Of a stretch of DNA of 51,734 nucleotides, positions 36,558 to 44,371 are shown piece after piece. Under the pieces are notes generated by a model, which was given only the letters and a program-made list of their open reading frames with translations, made no database searches and was not told where the DNA came from. How positions within the stretch are numbered: position 1 is the first letter of the stretch; each line of letters opens with the position of its first letter. Made by a program: the position numbers and the translations under genes. This stretch comes from a bacterium. Lineage in GTDB: Bacteria; Planctomycetota; SZUA-567. The stretch lies in NCBI GenBank assembly GCA_003245715.1, contig QKCJ01000050.1, forward strand, positions 1 to 51,734, given 5' to 3'.

Positions 36558-37200
36558 CACGCCAAATCCTCTTGCACAACAGTGTCAATTCCAGCAGCAG
36601 CAACGCCGGAACAAGATAATAAGTCATCGCCAGCCACCACGAATCAGGAAGTGGAACGACTGGCCCGAGCCAGATATTATAGACATCAGGCAGGTGAGCG
36701 AAAGAGAAATTTTCATAAGCTGAAGAGATCATCGCCTGCGGCGAGAGCCAGACGGCAATATTACGCAGAAAACCCTCCCCAAGAACATGACCGCTCCAGA
36801 GGAAGCTGCTGAAAAAAAACATCGTCAGCACAAAACCCATAACCCGCTCAAGAGTACGGGCTACCTGGGAAAATAACTGCGCAACGGCAAGGATGAAAGC
36901 AACAAAACCGAAAACCACCAGTAAGGCCGGAAGACCGCCGCCAAAAATCAGCAGCGCCGGAAGAGCGCCCAGGAGGATTGAAAACAGATAACGGAAAATA
37001 TTTTCCTCATCCCTGCAGCTCAGGCAAAGCTGCGGGGTAATCAAAACCAGCAGGTAAGCAATAAACACCCCCGCCGCCTGCGGATGCACCGCAGAAAGAT
37101 AACGCCTGACAATAAAACCGGTGAGCAGCAGCAACAGCATACTGCACCCCCAGACTATCAGCCACTTTCTGTTATCGCGTAGTATTTTCATTTTTTGCAC
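36550..37200 (-). CDS. Polytopic membrane protein of unknown function
   Basis: 216 residues from GTG (site GGCGG upstream), or 213 from the ATG three codons on, which has a poorer site. About five or six hydrophobic segments: residues 13-30, 42-60, 68-84, 86-110, 119-135 and near the C-terminus 190-210. A loop with LPDVYNIWLGPVVPLPDSWW lies before the last helix. The shape resembles ABC-2 type permease proteins, but no ATPase is near and I cannot assign it. It starts 29 bases after the ExbD-like gene and overlaps purN. Confidence 0.7.
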   Translation of the reverse strand: MQKMKILRDNRKWLIVWGCSMLLLLLTGFIVRRYLSAVHPQAAGVFIAYLLVLITPQLCLSCRDEENIFRYLFSILLGALPALLIFGGGLPALLVVFGFVAFILAVAQLFSQVARTLERVMGFVLTMFFFSSFLWSGHVLGEGFLRNIAVWLSPQAMISSAYENFSFAHLPDVYNIWLGPVVPLPDSWWLAMTYYLVPALLLLELTLLCKRIWRDA

Positions 37201-37229
37201 CGGTTTTTACCGCCATAAATGCAGTAAGG

Positions 37230-37676
37230 CTACTTCCCCTCTTTGCCCGTGACAGGGTTGACCTCAAAACTGATATTGTTTTTTACAAGCACAGCCATCA
37301 GTTGCTTCAGGAGCGCAGAATCGGCGGTAATATCTTTGACGATAATATTAACCTGAGAAATTCCGCCGGAATTTTTCAATTTCAGAAGTTCCTGCTCAAG
37401 CCCGGCAAGATCATCATAACGCCTGCCGGAAAAATCATACCTACCCGACCGGATTACTACTGCAGCTGTTTCCGCCTTATTGCCAACCTCCTCAGACCGG
37501 GCAGACAAAGCCGCACCCGCGCCCGCTGAAATCCCCAAACCGCAGTCGGCGGAATAATCCGGGGTAAGTAATTTCTGACGGGTATAGTATACACTAAAAA
37601 AATGCAGGCCGACAAGGCAAAGGATAATTTCAGGCAGGATATTGCGGTATATCGAGAAGAAACGAAGTATCATCAA
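37230..37676 (-). CDS. ExbD-like single-pass protein, unknown function
   Basis: 148 residues. One membrane segment near residues 12-30 is followed by a polar linker and a C-terminal alpha/beta domain (VVIRSGRYDFSGRRYDDLAGLEQ, then VNIIVKDITADSALLKQLMAVL and NNISFEVNP) whose order of strands and helices resembles the ExbD/TolR periplasmic domain. The membrane segment has no Asp at the usual place; a Glu follows a Pro near its start. Family placement is tentative. Its start overlaps the kinase stop by four bases. Confidence 0.6.
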   Translation of the reverse strand: MMILRFFSIYRNILPEIILCLVGLHFFSVYYTRQKLLTPDYSADCGLGISAGAGAALSARSEEVGNKAETAAVVIRSGRYDFSGRRYDDLAGLEQELLKLKNSGGISQVNIIVKDITADSALLKQLMAVLVKNNISFEVNPVTGKEGK

Positions 37677-38776
37677 TCGTCCCCGTCTGCCGTGCAGGAA
37701 CTTATTTTTGCGAGGGTTTCAACCAGTTCAACCGGGTCAAACGGTTTTGATAAAGCCTCAACATTGTCGGTGATTGTCGGCTTTTCAATGTCTGAGGAGT
37801 AGAGGTACACAATCGGAATATCAGAGTATTTGCGGATAATTTGTATCAGATCGTCGCCCATGGTCTCGGTATGCAGAAGATCGAGGATAACCAGATCATA
37901 ACCGGGACGGTCCTCATCAAGCTCCTTGAACAGCTCCTGCTCATTGTCTACAGTGTAGGCCGTAAACGAGTATGACATCAGTACCGCCGTCAGCGCTTCC
38001 CGTGTCTGTTCCGCGTCGATGGCCAGAAGAATATTCATATCAGAGATAATGTCACCGACATCCTGCGCGGGATTATCTTCATAAAAATCCGTAACCACCG
38101 GAAATGACATCTCGACATTGGTGCCTTTTGCCAGCTCCGAAGTTATCTTAAGCTCGCCACCCATTCGCTCAATAATCGCCCTTGCCGTACTCAGGCCAAG
38201 CCCCACCCCCACAACCTGCTTGGTGGTATAAAATGGTGAACTGAGCTTCTCAATCTCCTCAGGAGCAATACCGCGGCCATTGTCCTTGATGCTGATTACC
38301 GCCTTACCATCCTCAAGGCGCGCCCGGTACTTGACCAGACCGCTGCTGCCACTGCAGGACTCAACGGCGTTCTTGAGAATCTGCACCAAGGCCTGCACAA
38401 GCTGGAAACGGTCGGCAAGAATCATCACATCACGCACCGCCGAAAACTCGCAGACCAGCACCGCACGATGCTTCATGGCGATGGAATCAAAGATGTTAAG
38501 GGCATTGTTGAGAGCCTCGGTCAGGAAAATCCGGCTCTCCTGCGTCTCAATATCACCGGTAAATGAGAGAAGCTGCCTGGCAAGATGGGAGATCCGTTGA
38601 TGGCAAAGCTCCACATTGCGCAGCATCGCCAGCGTCTCTTTATCTGTAGTCATATCCATCGCCAGAGAGAGAAAACCCATCCCGGCTGTTAGAATATTGT
38701 TAAAATTATGCGCAACGCCACTGGCAAAGGTCAGTAACATTTCATCTTTGGCGCTGTTTTTATCGTTTGTTTCCAT
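37673..38776 (-). CDS. Hybrid histidine kinase with C-terminal receiver domain
   Basis: 367 residues from the ATG METNDKNS (an in-frame TTG twelve codons earlier is less likely). A HisKA-type dimerisation helix contains the phosphoacceptor His23 in FASGVAHNFNNIL, similar to the NtrB-like group. The ATPase domain has the N-box (QILKNAVES), DNGRGI and GVGLGLSTARAII. Residues about 245-360 form a receiver with phosphoacceptor Asp in LVILDLLHTE and a conserved Lys in SKPFDP. There is no membrane segment and no sensor domain, so it is cytosolic and gets its signal from a partner. No cognate output regulator is adjacent. Confidence 0.9.
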   Translation of the reverse strand: METNDKNSAKDEMLLTFASGVAHNFNNILTAGMGFLSLAMDMTTDKETLAMLRNVELCHQRISHLARQLLSFTGDIETQESRIFLTEALNNALNIFDSIAMKHRAVLVCEFSAVRDVMILADRFQLVQALVQILKNAVESCSGSSGLVKYRARLEDGKAVISIKDNGRGIAPEEIEKLSSPFYTTKQVVGVGLGLSTARAIIERMGGELKITSELAKGTNVEMSFPVVTDFYEDNPAQDVGDIISDMNILLAIDAEQTREALTAVLMSYSFTAYTVDNEQELFKELDEDRPGYDLVILDLLHTETMGDDLIQIIRKYSDIPIVYLYSSDIEKPTITDNVEALSKPFDPVELVETLAKISSCTADGDD

Positions 38777-38872
38777 CTCAACCCGCAAAATACTGATAAA
38801 TATTTTTCCCAATATTTATACTAATATCGCACATTTTTCTTTTTTTACAAGCGCTACCCAATAAATTACTTC

Positions 38873-38907
38873 TTGAATCATCAACTTTTTTCGGATATCA
38901 TATATCC
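38873..38907 (+). promoter_or_regulatory. Promoter with overlapping palindrome before the gene at 39032
   Basis: TTGAAT (38873-38878), 17-base spacer, TATCAT (38896-38901). An inverted repeat GGATAT-CAT-ATATCC (38893-38907) covers the -10. It would leave a leader of about 125 bases; it could instead belong to regulation of the divergent kinase. Confidence 0.4.
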
Positions 38908-39031
38908 AACAATCTGTAACCAATTGTTCAGACGAAAGATACGACAAAGTAAAGCGGCATCAAACAATATCTTTTTAGTTGCATTTTCTGCCCGTTATTT
39001 TACCTGAATTATACATAATAAGGAAATTATT

Positions 39032-40378
39032 TTGAGAATCAGTAAATTCACAGCACTTACTGCCTGTATTCTGATGATTTCCTGCGCTTTTTGCATAAAT
39101 GCGGCTGAATTTTCGCGTACCAGACACAAGGCCGCCTCACTGGCGCTGCTTAGTTACAACCCTGTCCCGGCACTGGCCAAGGATTTTACCTGCAAGCGGA
39201 TACAGCGCATCGCCCTGCTTAATTCCTATATTCAGGAAGGGGGGTATATTCCCGAGAGGGTCTTTAACATTCTGGCGATTAAAGATCCCGAGGTACAGCA
39301 GTTAAAGCTGATTATCAGCGAACTTGATGGCAGCGGCAGCGGTGGCGGGGTCACTGCTCCGGGCTCGCTGAGTCTGGTTTCGACGGTGGCGCTGGCATAT
39401 TCGCGCCCCTCCATTGACGGAATCAGGGCGTCTGTGCATATTTCGAGGATGGTCTGCGCTGACCCGGATACCGACCAGATTGCCCGGGCAGCCTACAGCC
39501 TGCTGGTTTATACCCTCGAAGGGGAACTGACTGACAAGCAGGAATTAATCAAGGTCGCCTCGGTGAACTGCGATAGCAAGATACTGGCAAGAAAGCTGCG
39601 CTCCCTGCGCCTGCAGGACTGGCATAAGCTTCCCCCGGAAAAAACGCTTCTTGGTCGTTTCTGCCGCGCGGTTTATCTCTGGCAGAGAGCTGACAACTGG
39701 CAGCAGAGTATGGAAATGGGGCGTCGTCAACTGCGTTACACCGAAACTATGCAATTTCTGGCGGTTCTTACCGCCGCCTGGGCTGACCTTCCACAGATGC
39801 CGGAATCTTTTGTCTGGAACTCACTGCGCGAGAAAGAAATCCGTGATATCTGCGCTGATGTCCATTATCTGGCGAGTAATGGCATTTTAGTGCCGGTCGA
39901 TAAAAAACTGATTGCGAAAATAACTGCACCCCAGCAGTCAAGCTCCAAAGAAGAGGTCAACGGGCAACCTGTCAATACTCCCGCCGGCTCAGAGAATAAT
40001 CCCGACCCAACCGCAAACACCACCCTTGCCACAGCCCACAATATTACCCACACCACACCGGTCGCACCGGTCGCACCGGCCGCACCGGCCGCTCCGGCCG
40101 CTCCGGCCGCTCCGGTCGCTCCGGTCGCTCCGGTCGCTCCGGTTGCTCCGATGACACCGACTGCGCCACAAGCCCCAACCCAGCCCCGACAGATCAGAAA
40201 TCCTTATTCATTAGCAGCCGCCAGTGCAGAATTAAATAATACGGTACTAAAAGTCCAGACCGCCACCACCCTCCCGGCAGTTCCACCCGCCGATAACCCG
40301 ACCAGCCAGAGCCTGCCGGAGAGCCAGTATCCGGAAATATCACCCTCAACTTCTATCGGAACCTTCCCGACAGAATAG
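39032..40378 (+). CDS. Exported protein with VAP/AAP repeat, unknown function
   Basis: 448 residues. The start is TTG with AAGGA 7 bases upstream; the next in-frame ATG would remove most of the signal peptide (hydrophobic 8-23, ending NAAE), so TTG is the better choice. The first 290 residues are mostly helical and unrelated to anything I recognise. After a Thr/Asn-rich linker, about ten VAP or AAP triplets (about residues 344-373) give a stiff Pro-Ala rod, as in envelope-spanning proteins, followed by a disordered Pro/Ser/Thr tail. Likely periplasmic or peptidoglycan-crossing. Confidence 0.78.
   Translation: MRISKFTALTACILMISCAFCINAAEFSRTRHKAASLALLSYNPVPALAKDFTCKRIQRIALLNSYIQEGGYIPERVFNILAIKDPEVQQLKLIISELDGSGSGGGVTAPGSLSLVSTVALAYSRPSIDGIRASVHISRMVCADPDTDQIARAAYSLLVYTLEGELTDKQELIKVASVNCDSKILARKLRSLRLQDWHKLPPEKTLLGRFCRAVYLWQRADNWQQSMEMGRRQLRYTETMQFLAVLTAAWADLPQMPESFVWNSLREKEIRDICADVHYLASNGILVPVDKKLIAKITAPQQSSSKEEVNGQPVNTPAGSENNPDPTANTTLATAHNITHTTPVAPVAPAAPAAPAAPAAPVAPVAPVAPVAPMTPTAPQAPTQPRQIRNPYSLAAASAELNNTVLKVQTATTLPAVPPADNPTSQSLPESQYPEISPSTSIGTFPTE
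40061..40150 (+). repeat. Ten 9-base tandem repeats coding VAP/AAP
   Basis: Ten copies of a 9-base unit (GTCGCTCCG with variants GCCGCTCCG, GTCGCACCG, GTTGCTCCG) in frame. Identical neighbouring copies suggest recent slippage; copy number may vary between strains without a frameshift. Confidence 0.9.
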
Positions 40379-40410
40379 CCAGCCCCCAAAAGCCTGTTTT
40401 TTTTCCACTA

Positions 40411-40438
40411 TTGCGCTATCTTATTCCCTGCTTATAAT
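40411..40438 (+). promoter_or_regulatory. Promoter of the dxs-cbiD operon
   Basis: TTGCGC (40411-40416), 16-base spacer, TATAAT (40433-40438), about 57 bases before dxs. Confidence 0.65.
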
Positions 40439-40495
40439 ACTATCCTTTGACCCGTAATTCAGGACAGGCGCGAAAATTCACGCGCGGGGATAACA

Positions 40496-42403
40496 ATGGC
40501 AGAAACACCCTTGCTCAATTCAATCAATTCGCCGCAGGAGCTGAAGGCTTTCCCGGCAGAGAAGCTTGACAGGCTGGCCGTTGAGATCCGCGACCGGATT
40601 ACCGAGGTTGTTTCACATAACGGCGGGCATCTTTCAAGTAATCTCGGCATCGTCGAGCTGACTATCGCCTTGCACAGGGTCTTTAATTTCAAGAAAGACA
40701 ATCTGGTCTTTGATGTGGGGCATCAGTCCTACCCGCACAAATTACTGACCGGCCGTCAGGAGCGTTTCCACACCCTGCGCCAGAAAAACGGCATCAGCGG
40801 ATTTCCTAACCCGGCTGAAAGCGAGTATGATACTTTTATTTCCGGCCATGCCTCGACGAGCCTTTCTGCAGCAACAGGACTGGCAGCGGCAAACCGTTTG
40901 ACGAAAAACGAGAACAAGGTCGTCGCCCTTATCGGTGACGGTGCGCTTGGCGGGGGGATGTGTTTTGAGGCGATGAACCATATCGGCCACTCGGGCGAGG
41001 ATGTGCTGATTGTTTTAAATGATAACGAAATGGCTATCGGCAAAACAGTCGGAGCGTTTGCAAGAAAGCTTGAGGAGTTCCGCTCATCGCCACAGACGAC
41101 GCAACTGCGTGAGGAGCTCCGTCAGTCCTTCCAGAATATCCCGCTCCTTGGCACATCACTTGAATGGCTGCAGGAGCGTGTGCTTAACGCGCTGAAAAAT
41201 CATTCAGGTGCGGCGGCGGTCTTCGAGGCGATGGGATTCCGCTACTTCGGCCCGTTTGACGGTCATGACATCGCGACGATGGAAAACGAGCTGCATAACC
41301 TGCGCAAGCTTAAAGGGCCGCGGGTCTTTCATGTTATTACGGTAAAGGGTCACGGCTTTGACGCGGCGGTGGAGGACCCGGAGAGTTATCATTCGGCTGC
41401 GCCGTTTGTCGTGCAGGGAACCGGCGAGATCGTCACCCGCACCAAAGGCAACCGGACATACTCCGGCATTTTTGCCGATGCCCTCCTGAGTCAGGCAAAA
41501 GATAATGAAAAAGTTATCGCCATAACTGCGGCCATGACTGCCGGAACGGGTCTTAAGAAAATCGCCGAGACTCTGCCGGAGCGTTTTTTTGATGTCGGCA
41601 TTGCCGAGGCGCACGCGATACCCTTTGCCGGTGCGCTAGCGAAGAAAGGGCTTAAGCCGGTCGTGGCGATTTATTCGACCTTCCTCCAGCGGGCGTACGA
41701 TCAGATTTTCCACGATGTCTGTCTGCAGCCGGATTGCCCGGTAGTCTTTGCCCTTGACCGGGCGGGGCTGGTCGGCTCTGACGGGCCAACGCACCACGGG
41801 ATTTTTGATATCGCCTTTCTGCGGCATCTGCCGAATATTATTCTCATGGCACCGCGTGATGGCGTGGAACTTGAGATGATGCTTGAGTTTGCCCTCAATC
41901 AAAATACCCCCTGCGCGCTGCGTTACCCCCGCGGCGGGCCGCCGGTAAACACCCTGCCTGAGCGGCACGCAGCCATTGAAACCGGTGTCAGCGAGACGTT
42001 GCGTGAGGGCGCTGACGGGGTAATCATGGCCTACGGCAAGATGGTTGAACCGGCGCTCAAGGCCGCAAAGATCGCGGCGGAAAAAGCCGTGGAGCTTGAA
42101 GTAATCAATGCGCGCTTTGCCAAACCCCTTGACGGCGCGGCGATTACCAGAGCGTCCGGGAAGGGGCTGATCTTTACATTAGAGGACCACGCTCTGGCGG
42201 GCGGTTTCGGCTCGGCGGTTACTGAATTCTGCGCGGATAATAATCTCGGCTGCAGGGTCATGCGAAAGGGCATACCGGATGAATTCCAAAAGGCGGCGAG
42301 CGTGCATGAACTATTTGAGCAGCTTGGGCTGACCCCCAAAGCGCTCGCTGAAAGTTTTGTCGAGACGGTCACAAAACATAAAGCCTCCACCCACTCGTTA
42401 TAA
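40496..42403 (+). CDS. dxs: 1-deoxy-D-xylulose-5-phosphate synthase
   Basis: 635 residues, normal length. A thiamine-diphosphate enzyme that condenses pyruvate and glyceraldehyde-3-phosphate, the first step of the MEP isoprenoid route. GGHLSSNLGIVELTIALH, the TPP/Mg motif GDGALGGGMCFEAMNHIG (about 151-168), DGHDIA and the transketolase segment FDVGIAEAHAIPFAGALA are present. RBS GGGGAT precedes the ATG. It leads a unit with cbiD (16 bases on) and a precorrin-2 dehydrogenase. dxr is 4 kb downstream on the same strand. Confidence 0.97.
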   Translation: MAETPLLNSINSPQELKAFPAEKLDRLAVEIRDRITEVVSHNGGHLSSNLGIVELTIALHRVFNFKKDNLVFDVGHQSYPHKLLTGRQERFHTLRQKNGISGFPNPAESEYDTFISGHASTSLSAATGLAAANRLTKNENKVVALIGDGALGGGMCFEAMNHIGHSGEDVLIVLNDNEMAIGKTVGAFARKLEEFRSSPQTTQLREELRQSFQNIPLLGTSLEWLQERVLNALKNHSGAAAVFEAMGFRYFGPFDGHDIATMENELHNLRKLKGPRVFHVITVKGHGFDAAVEDPESYHSAAPFVVQGTGEIVTRTKGNRTYSGIFADALLSQAKDNEKVIAITAAMTAGTGLKKIAETLPERFFDVGIAEAHAIPFAGALAKKGLKPVVAIYSTFLQRAYDQIFHDVCLQPDCPVVFALDRAGLVGSDGPTHHGIFDIAFLRHLPNIILMAPRDGVELEMMLEFALNQNTPCALRYPRGGPPVNTLPERHAAIETGVSETLREGADGVIMAYGKMVEPALKAAKIAAEKAVELEVINARFAKPLDGAAITRASGKGLIFTLEDHALAGGFGSAVTEFCADNNLGCRVMRKGIPDEFQKAASVHELFEQLGLTPKALAESFVETVTKHKASTHSL

Positions 42404-42419
42404 CTCTACAGGCATAAAA

Positions 42420-43505
42420 ATGCAGCAAGCCAATAATCAGCAAGAACTGAGAACCGGCTACACCACCGGAACCTGCGCAGCGGCGGCGGCTCTTGCGGCG
42501 GCACAACTTCTTACTAATAACGAAAAAGCCGGAAACGTCTCAATTACTCTTCCTGACGGAAAAATTGCAGTGCTGGAAATTGAAGACTCTTTCAGTGGCG
42601 GCCATTCCGCACACGCCAGCGTTCGCAAGGATGCGGGGGATGATCCTGATATTACCAACCGCGCGCTGATAAGTTGCGAGCTTATTCCTCTTGAAGATTC
42701 GGCCACAAATGAAAATATTTTCAAAGCTGGCGTCGGCGTCGGAATAATCACCAAGCCCGGCCTGCAACTGGCTGTCGGTGAAGCGGCGATTAATCCTGTG
42801 CCAAGAGAAATGATAAGCAAGGCTATCGCGACTGTTACGGATAAAAAATTTGTTATCACTATCTCGGTTGAAAACGGCTGCACACTGGCGGAAAAAACCT
42901 TTAACCCCCGGCTGGGAATTAAGGGCGGCATCTCAATTATCGGCACCAGCGGCGTTGTCCGTCCCTTCTCACATCAGGCGCTGCGGGAAGCAATCAACTG
43001 CGCGCTCTCGGTTGCGGCGGAAGAATGTAAAAATGCTGGCGCGGAAGAAAGCACAAAACAAATAATTCTCGTACCCGGGCATTATGGCTACCGCAACGCG
43101 ATGAAAATTTTCGGCGCGGCAAATGCTGAAATAATTGAAGTGAGCAACGAGTGGGGCTTTGTGCTGCGGCAGTTGCGCGAACGGGGCTTTAATGAATTTA
43201 TCGCCCTCGGTCATCCGGGCAAACTCTGCAAGCTGGCGATGGGGTATGAAAATACGCACTCCAAGGATTCGCCACCAGCTCTCAGTTACGTCCATGAGCA
43301 GGCAAAAAAACTTGGCATCGTTACCGCCAAAGAAACAGAAACTGTCGAGGGATTATTTGACGCGCTCAGTGATAATGATACACTCAAACTCGGTAATACC
43401 CTCGCCGACAGCACTGCGGCGGCAATGGAAAGTATTGCGGGAATTGCCTGCGGGGTTATACTTATCAATATGAAAGATCAAATTTTGGGGGAGTGCAGAA
43501 GATGA
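42420..43505 (+). CDS. cbiD: Cobalt-precorrin-5B C(1)-methyltransferase
   Basis: 361 residues from the ATG MQQANNQQ; the frame is open upstream into dxs but the canonical N-terminus LRTGYTTGTCAAAAALAAA begins here. CbiD methylates C1 of cobalt-precorrin-5B in the anaerobic (early cobalt) B12 route. ISVENGCTLAEKTFNPRLGIKGGISIIGTSG and ALGHPGKLCKLAMG are family motifs. The other cbi genes are not in the window. Overlaps the next gene by ATGA. Confidence 0.94.
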   Translation: MQQANNQQELRTGYTTGTCAAAAALAAAQLLTNNEKAGNVSITLPDGKIAVLEIEDSFSGGHSAHASVRKDAGDDPDITNRALISCELIPLEDSATNENIFKAGVGVGIITKPGLQLAVGEAAINPVPREMISKAIATVTDKKFVITISVENGCTLAEKTFNPRLGIKGGISIIGTSGVVRPFSHQALREAINCALSVAAEECKNAGAEESTKQIILVPGHYGYRNAMKIFGAANAEIIEVSNEWGFVLRQLRERGFNEFIALGHPGKLCKLAMGYENTHSKDSPPALSYVHEQAKKLGIVTAKETETVEGLFDALSDNDTLKLGNTLADSTAAAMESIAGIACGVILINMKDQILGECRR

Positions 43506-44128
43506 GCCTGCCACTGATTCTGAGAAAATCAATCAACGCGCTGATCGTGGGCGGGGGCGATGTCGCGCTGCGCAAGTGCCGGACTCTGCTTGAAGCGGGA
43601 GCGGCGGTGACGGTCATTTCACCTGAACTTGATTATGAATTTAACCTGCTCTGCCCTGAATATCCGCAGAAGCTTCAAATTATCCGCAGCGAATATGAAG
43701 GCTGTGAGCTGAAAGACTTTACTCTGGTCTTTGCCTGCACTGATTCGCGGGAGGTCAATAATCAGATAACCTGCCACGCGCGAAAGGCGGGAGTTCCGGT
43801 TAATGTCTCTGATTCGCCGGAGGATTGCGATTTTACCCTGCCGGCAAATTTTTGTTCTGATAATCTGAGCGCGGGCTTCAGCTGCGATAACCTGCCGGCA
43901 CTCGCCGCGGCGCTGCGTGATAAATTCGCCGAATCGCTGCCGGAAAATTATCAGCGCACCATCAGACAGATCAGATCTATCCGGGAAAAGTTGATCTCCG
44001 GGCAGCCTGAACAGAAAAAACGGGCGGTACAGATGCGAAAAATCTGCCGGGTTGAAATTCTTGAGCAATGCTCAAAGATGAGTGAAGTCGACGCGGAAAA
44101 ATTCCTGAATTCACTTCTTGCCGATTAA
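43502..44128 (+). CDS. Precorrin-2 dehydrogenase / sirohydrochlorin ferrochelatase type protein
   Basis: 208 residues, comparable to Met8 and to the N-terminal half of CysG without the methyltransferase half. It would oxidise precorrin-2 to sirohydrochlorin with NAD+, and may insert metal, for siroheme or B12. The Rossmann motif ALIVGGGDVALRKCRTLLEAGAAVTVISP is at the N-terminus, followed by LVFACTDSREVNNQI and NVSDSPEDCDFTLPANF. ATG overlaps the cbiD stop and has GGGGGAG upstream. Pairing with cbiD points to cobalamin. Confidence 0.88.
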   Translation: MSLPLILRKSINALIVGGGDVALRKCRTLLEAGAAVTVISPELDYEFNLLCPEYPQKLQIIRSEYEGCELKDFTLVFACTDSREVNNQITCHARKAGVPVNVSDSPEDCDFTLPANFCSDNLSAGFSCDNLPALAAALRDKFAESLPENYQRTIRQIRSIREKLISGQPEQKKRAVQMRKICRVEILEQCSKMSEVDAEKFLNSLLAD

Positions 44129-44371
44129 TCGCAAAGCATCCCAGCAAAGCGCGCCGCGGAATATGCCTAAGCCTTTTACATTATATTAGTCGATGACCTC
44201 AGCATTGAACCGCAATAAATTACAGCCCCCCCCCGACAACCAACTTAAACCGGAAATACCCGCTTAACCGCCCCCTGCAGCGGCATTCTCTCTGTTTTTA
44301 CTGGAGTTATTCCCCGGTAATGACCGATAAAAAAACAGTCTGTATTATTTTACATTACGCGGAGAGTAAAG

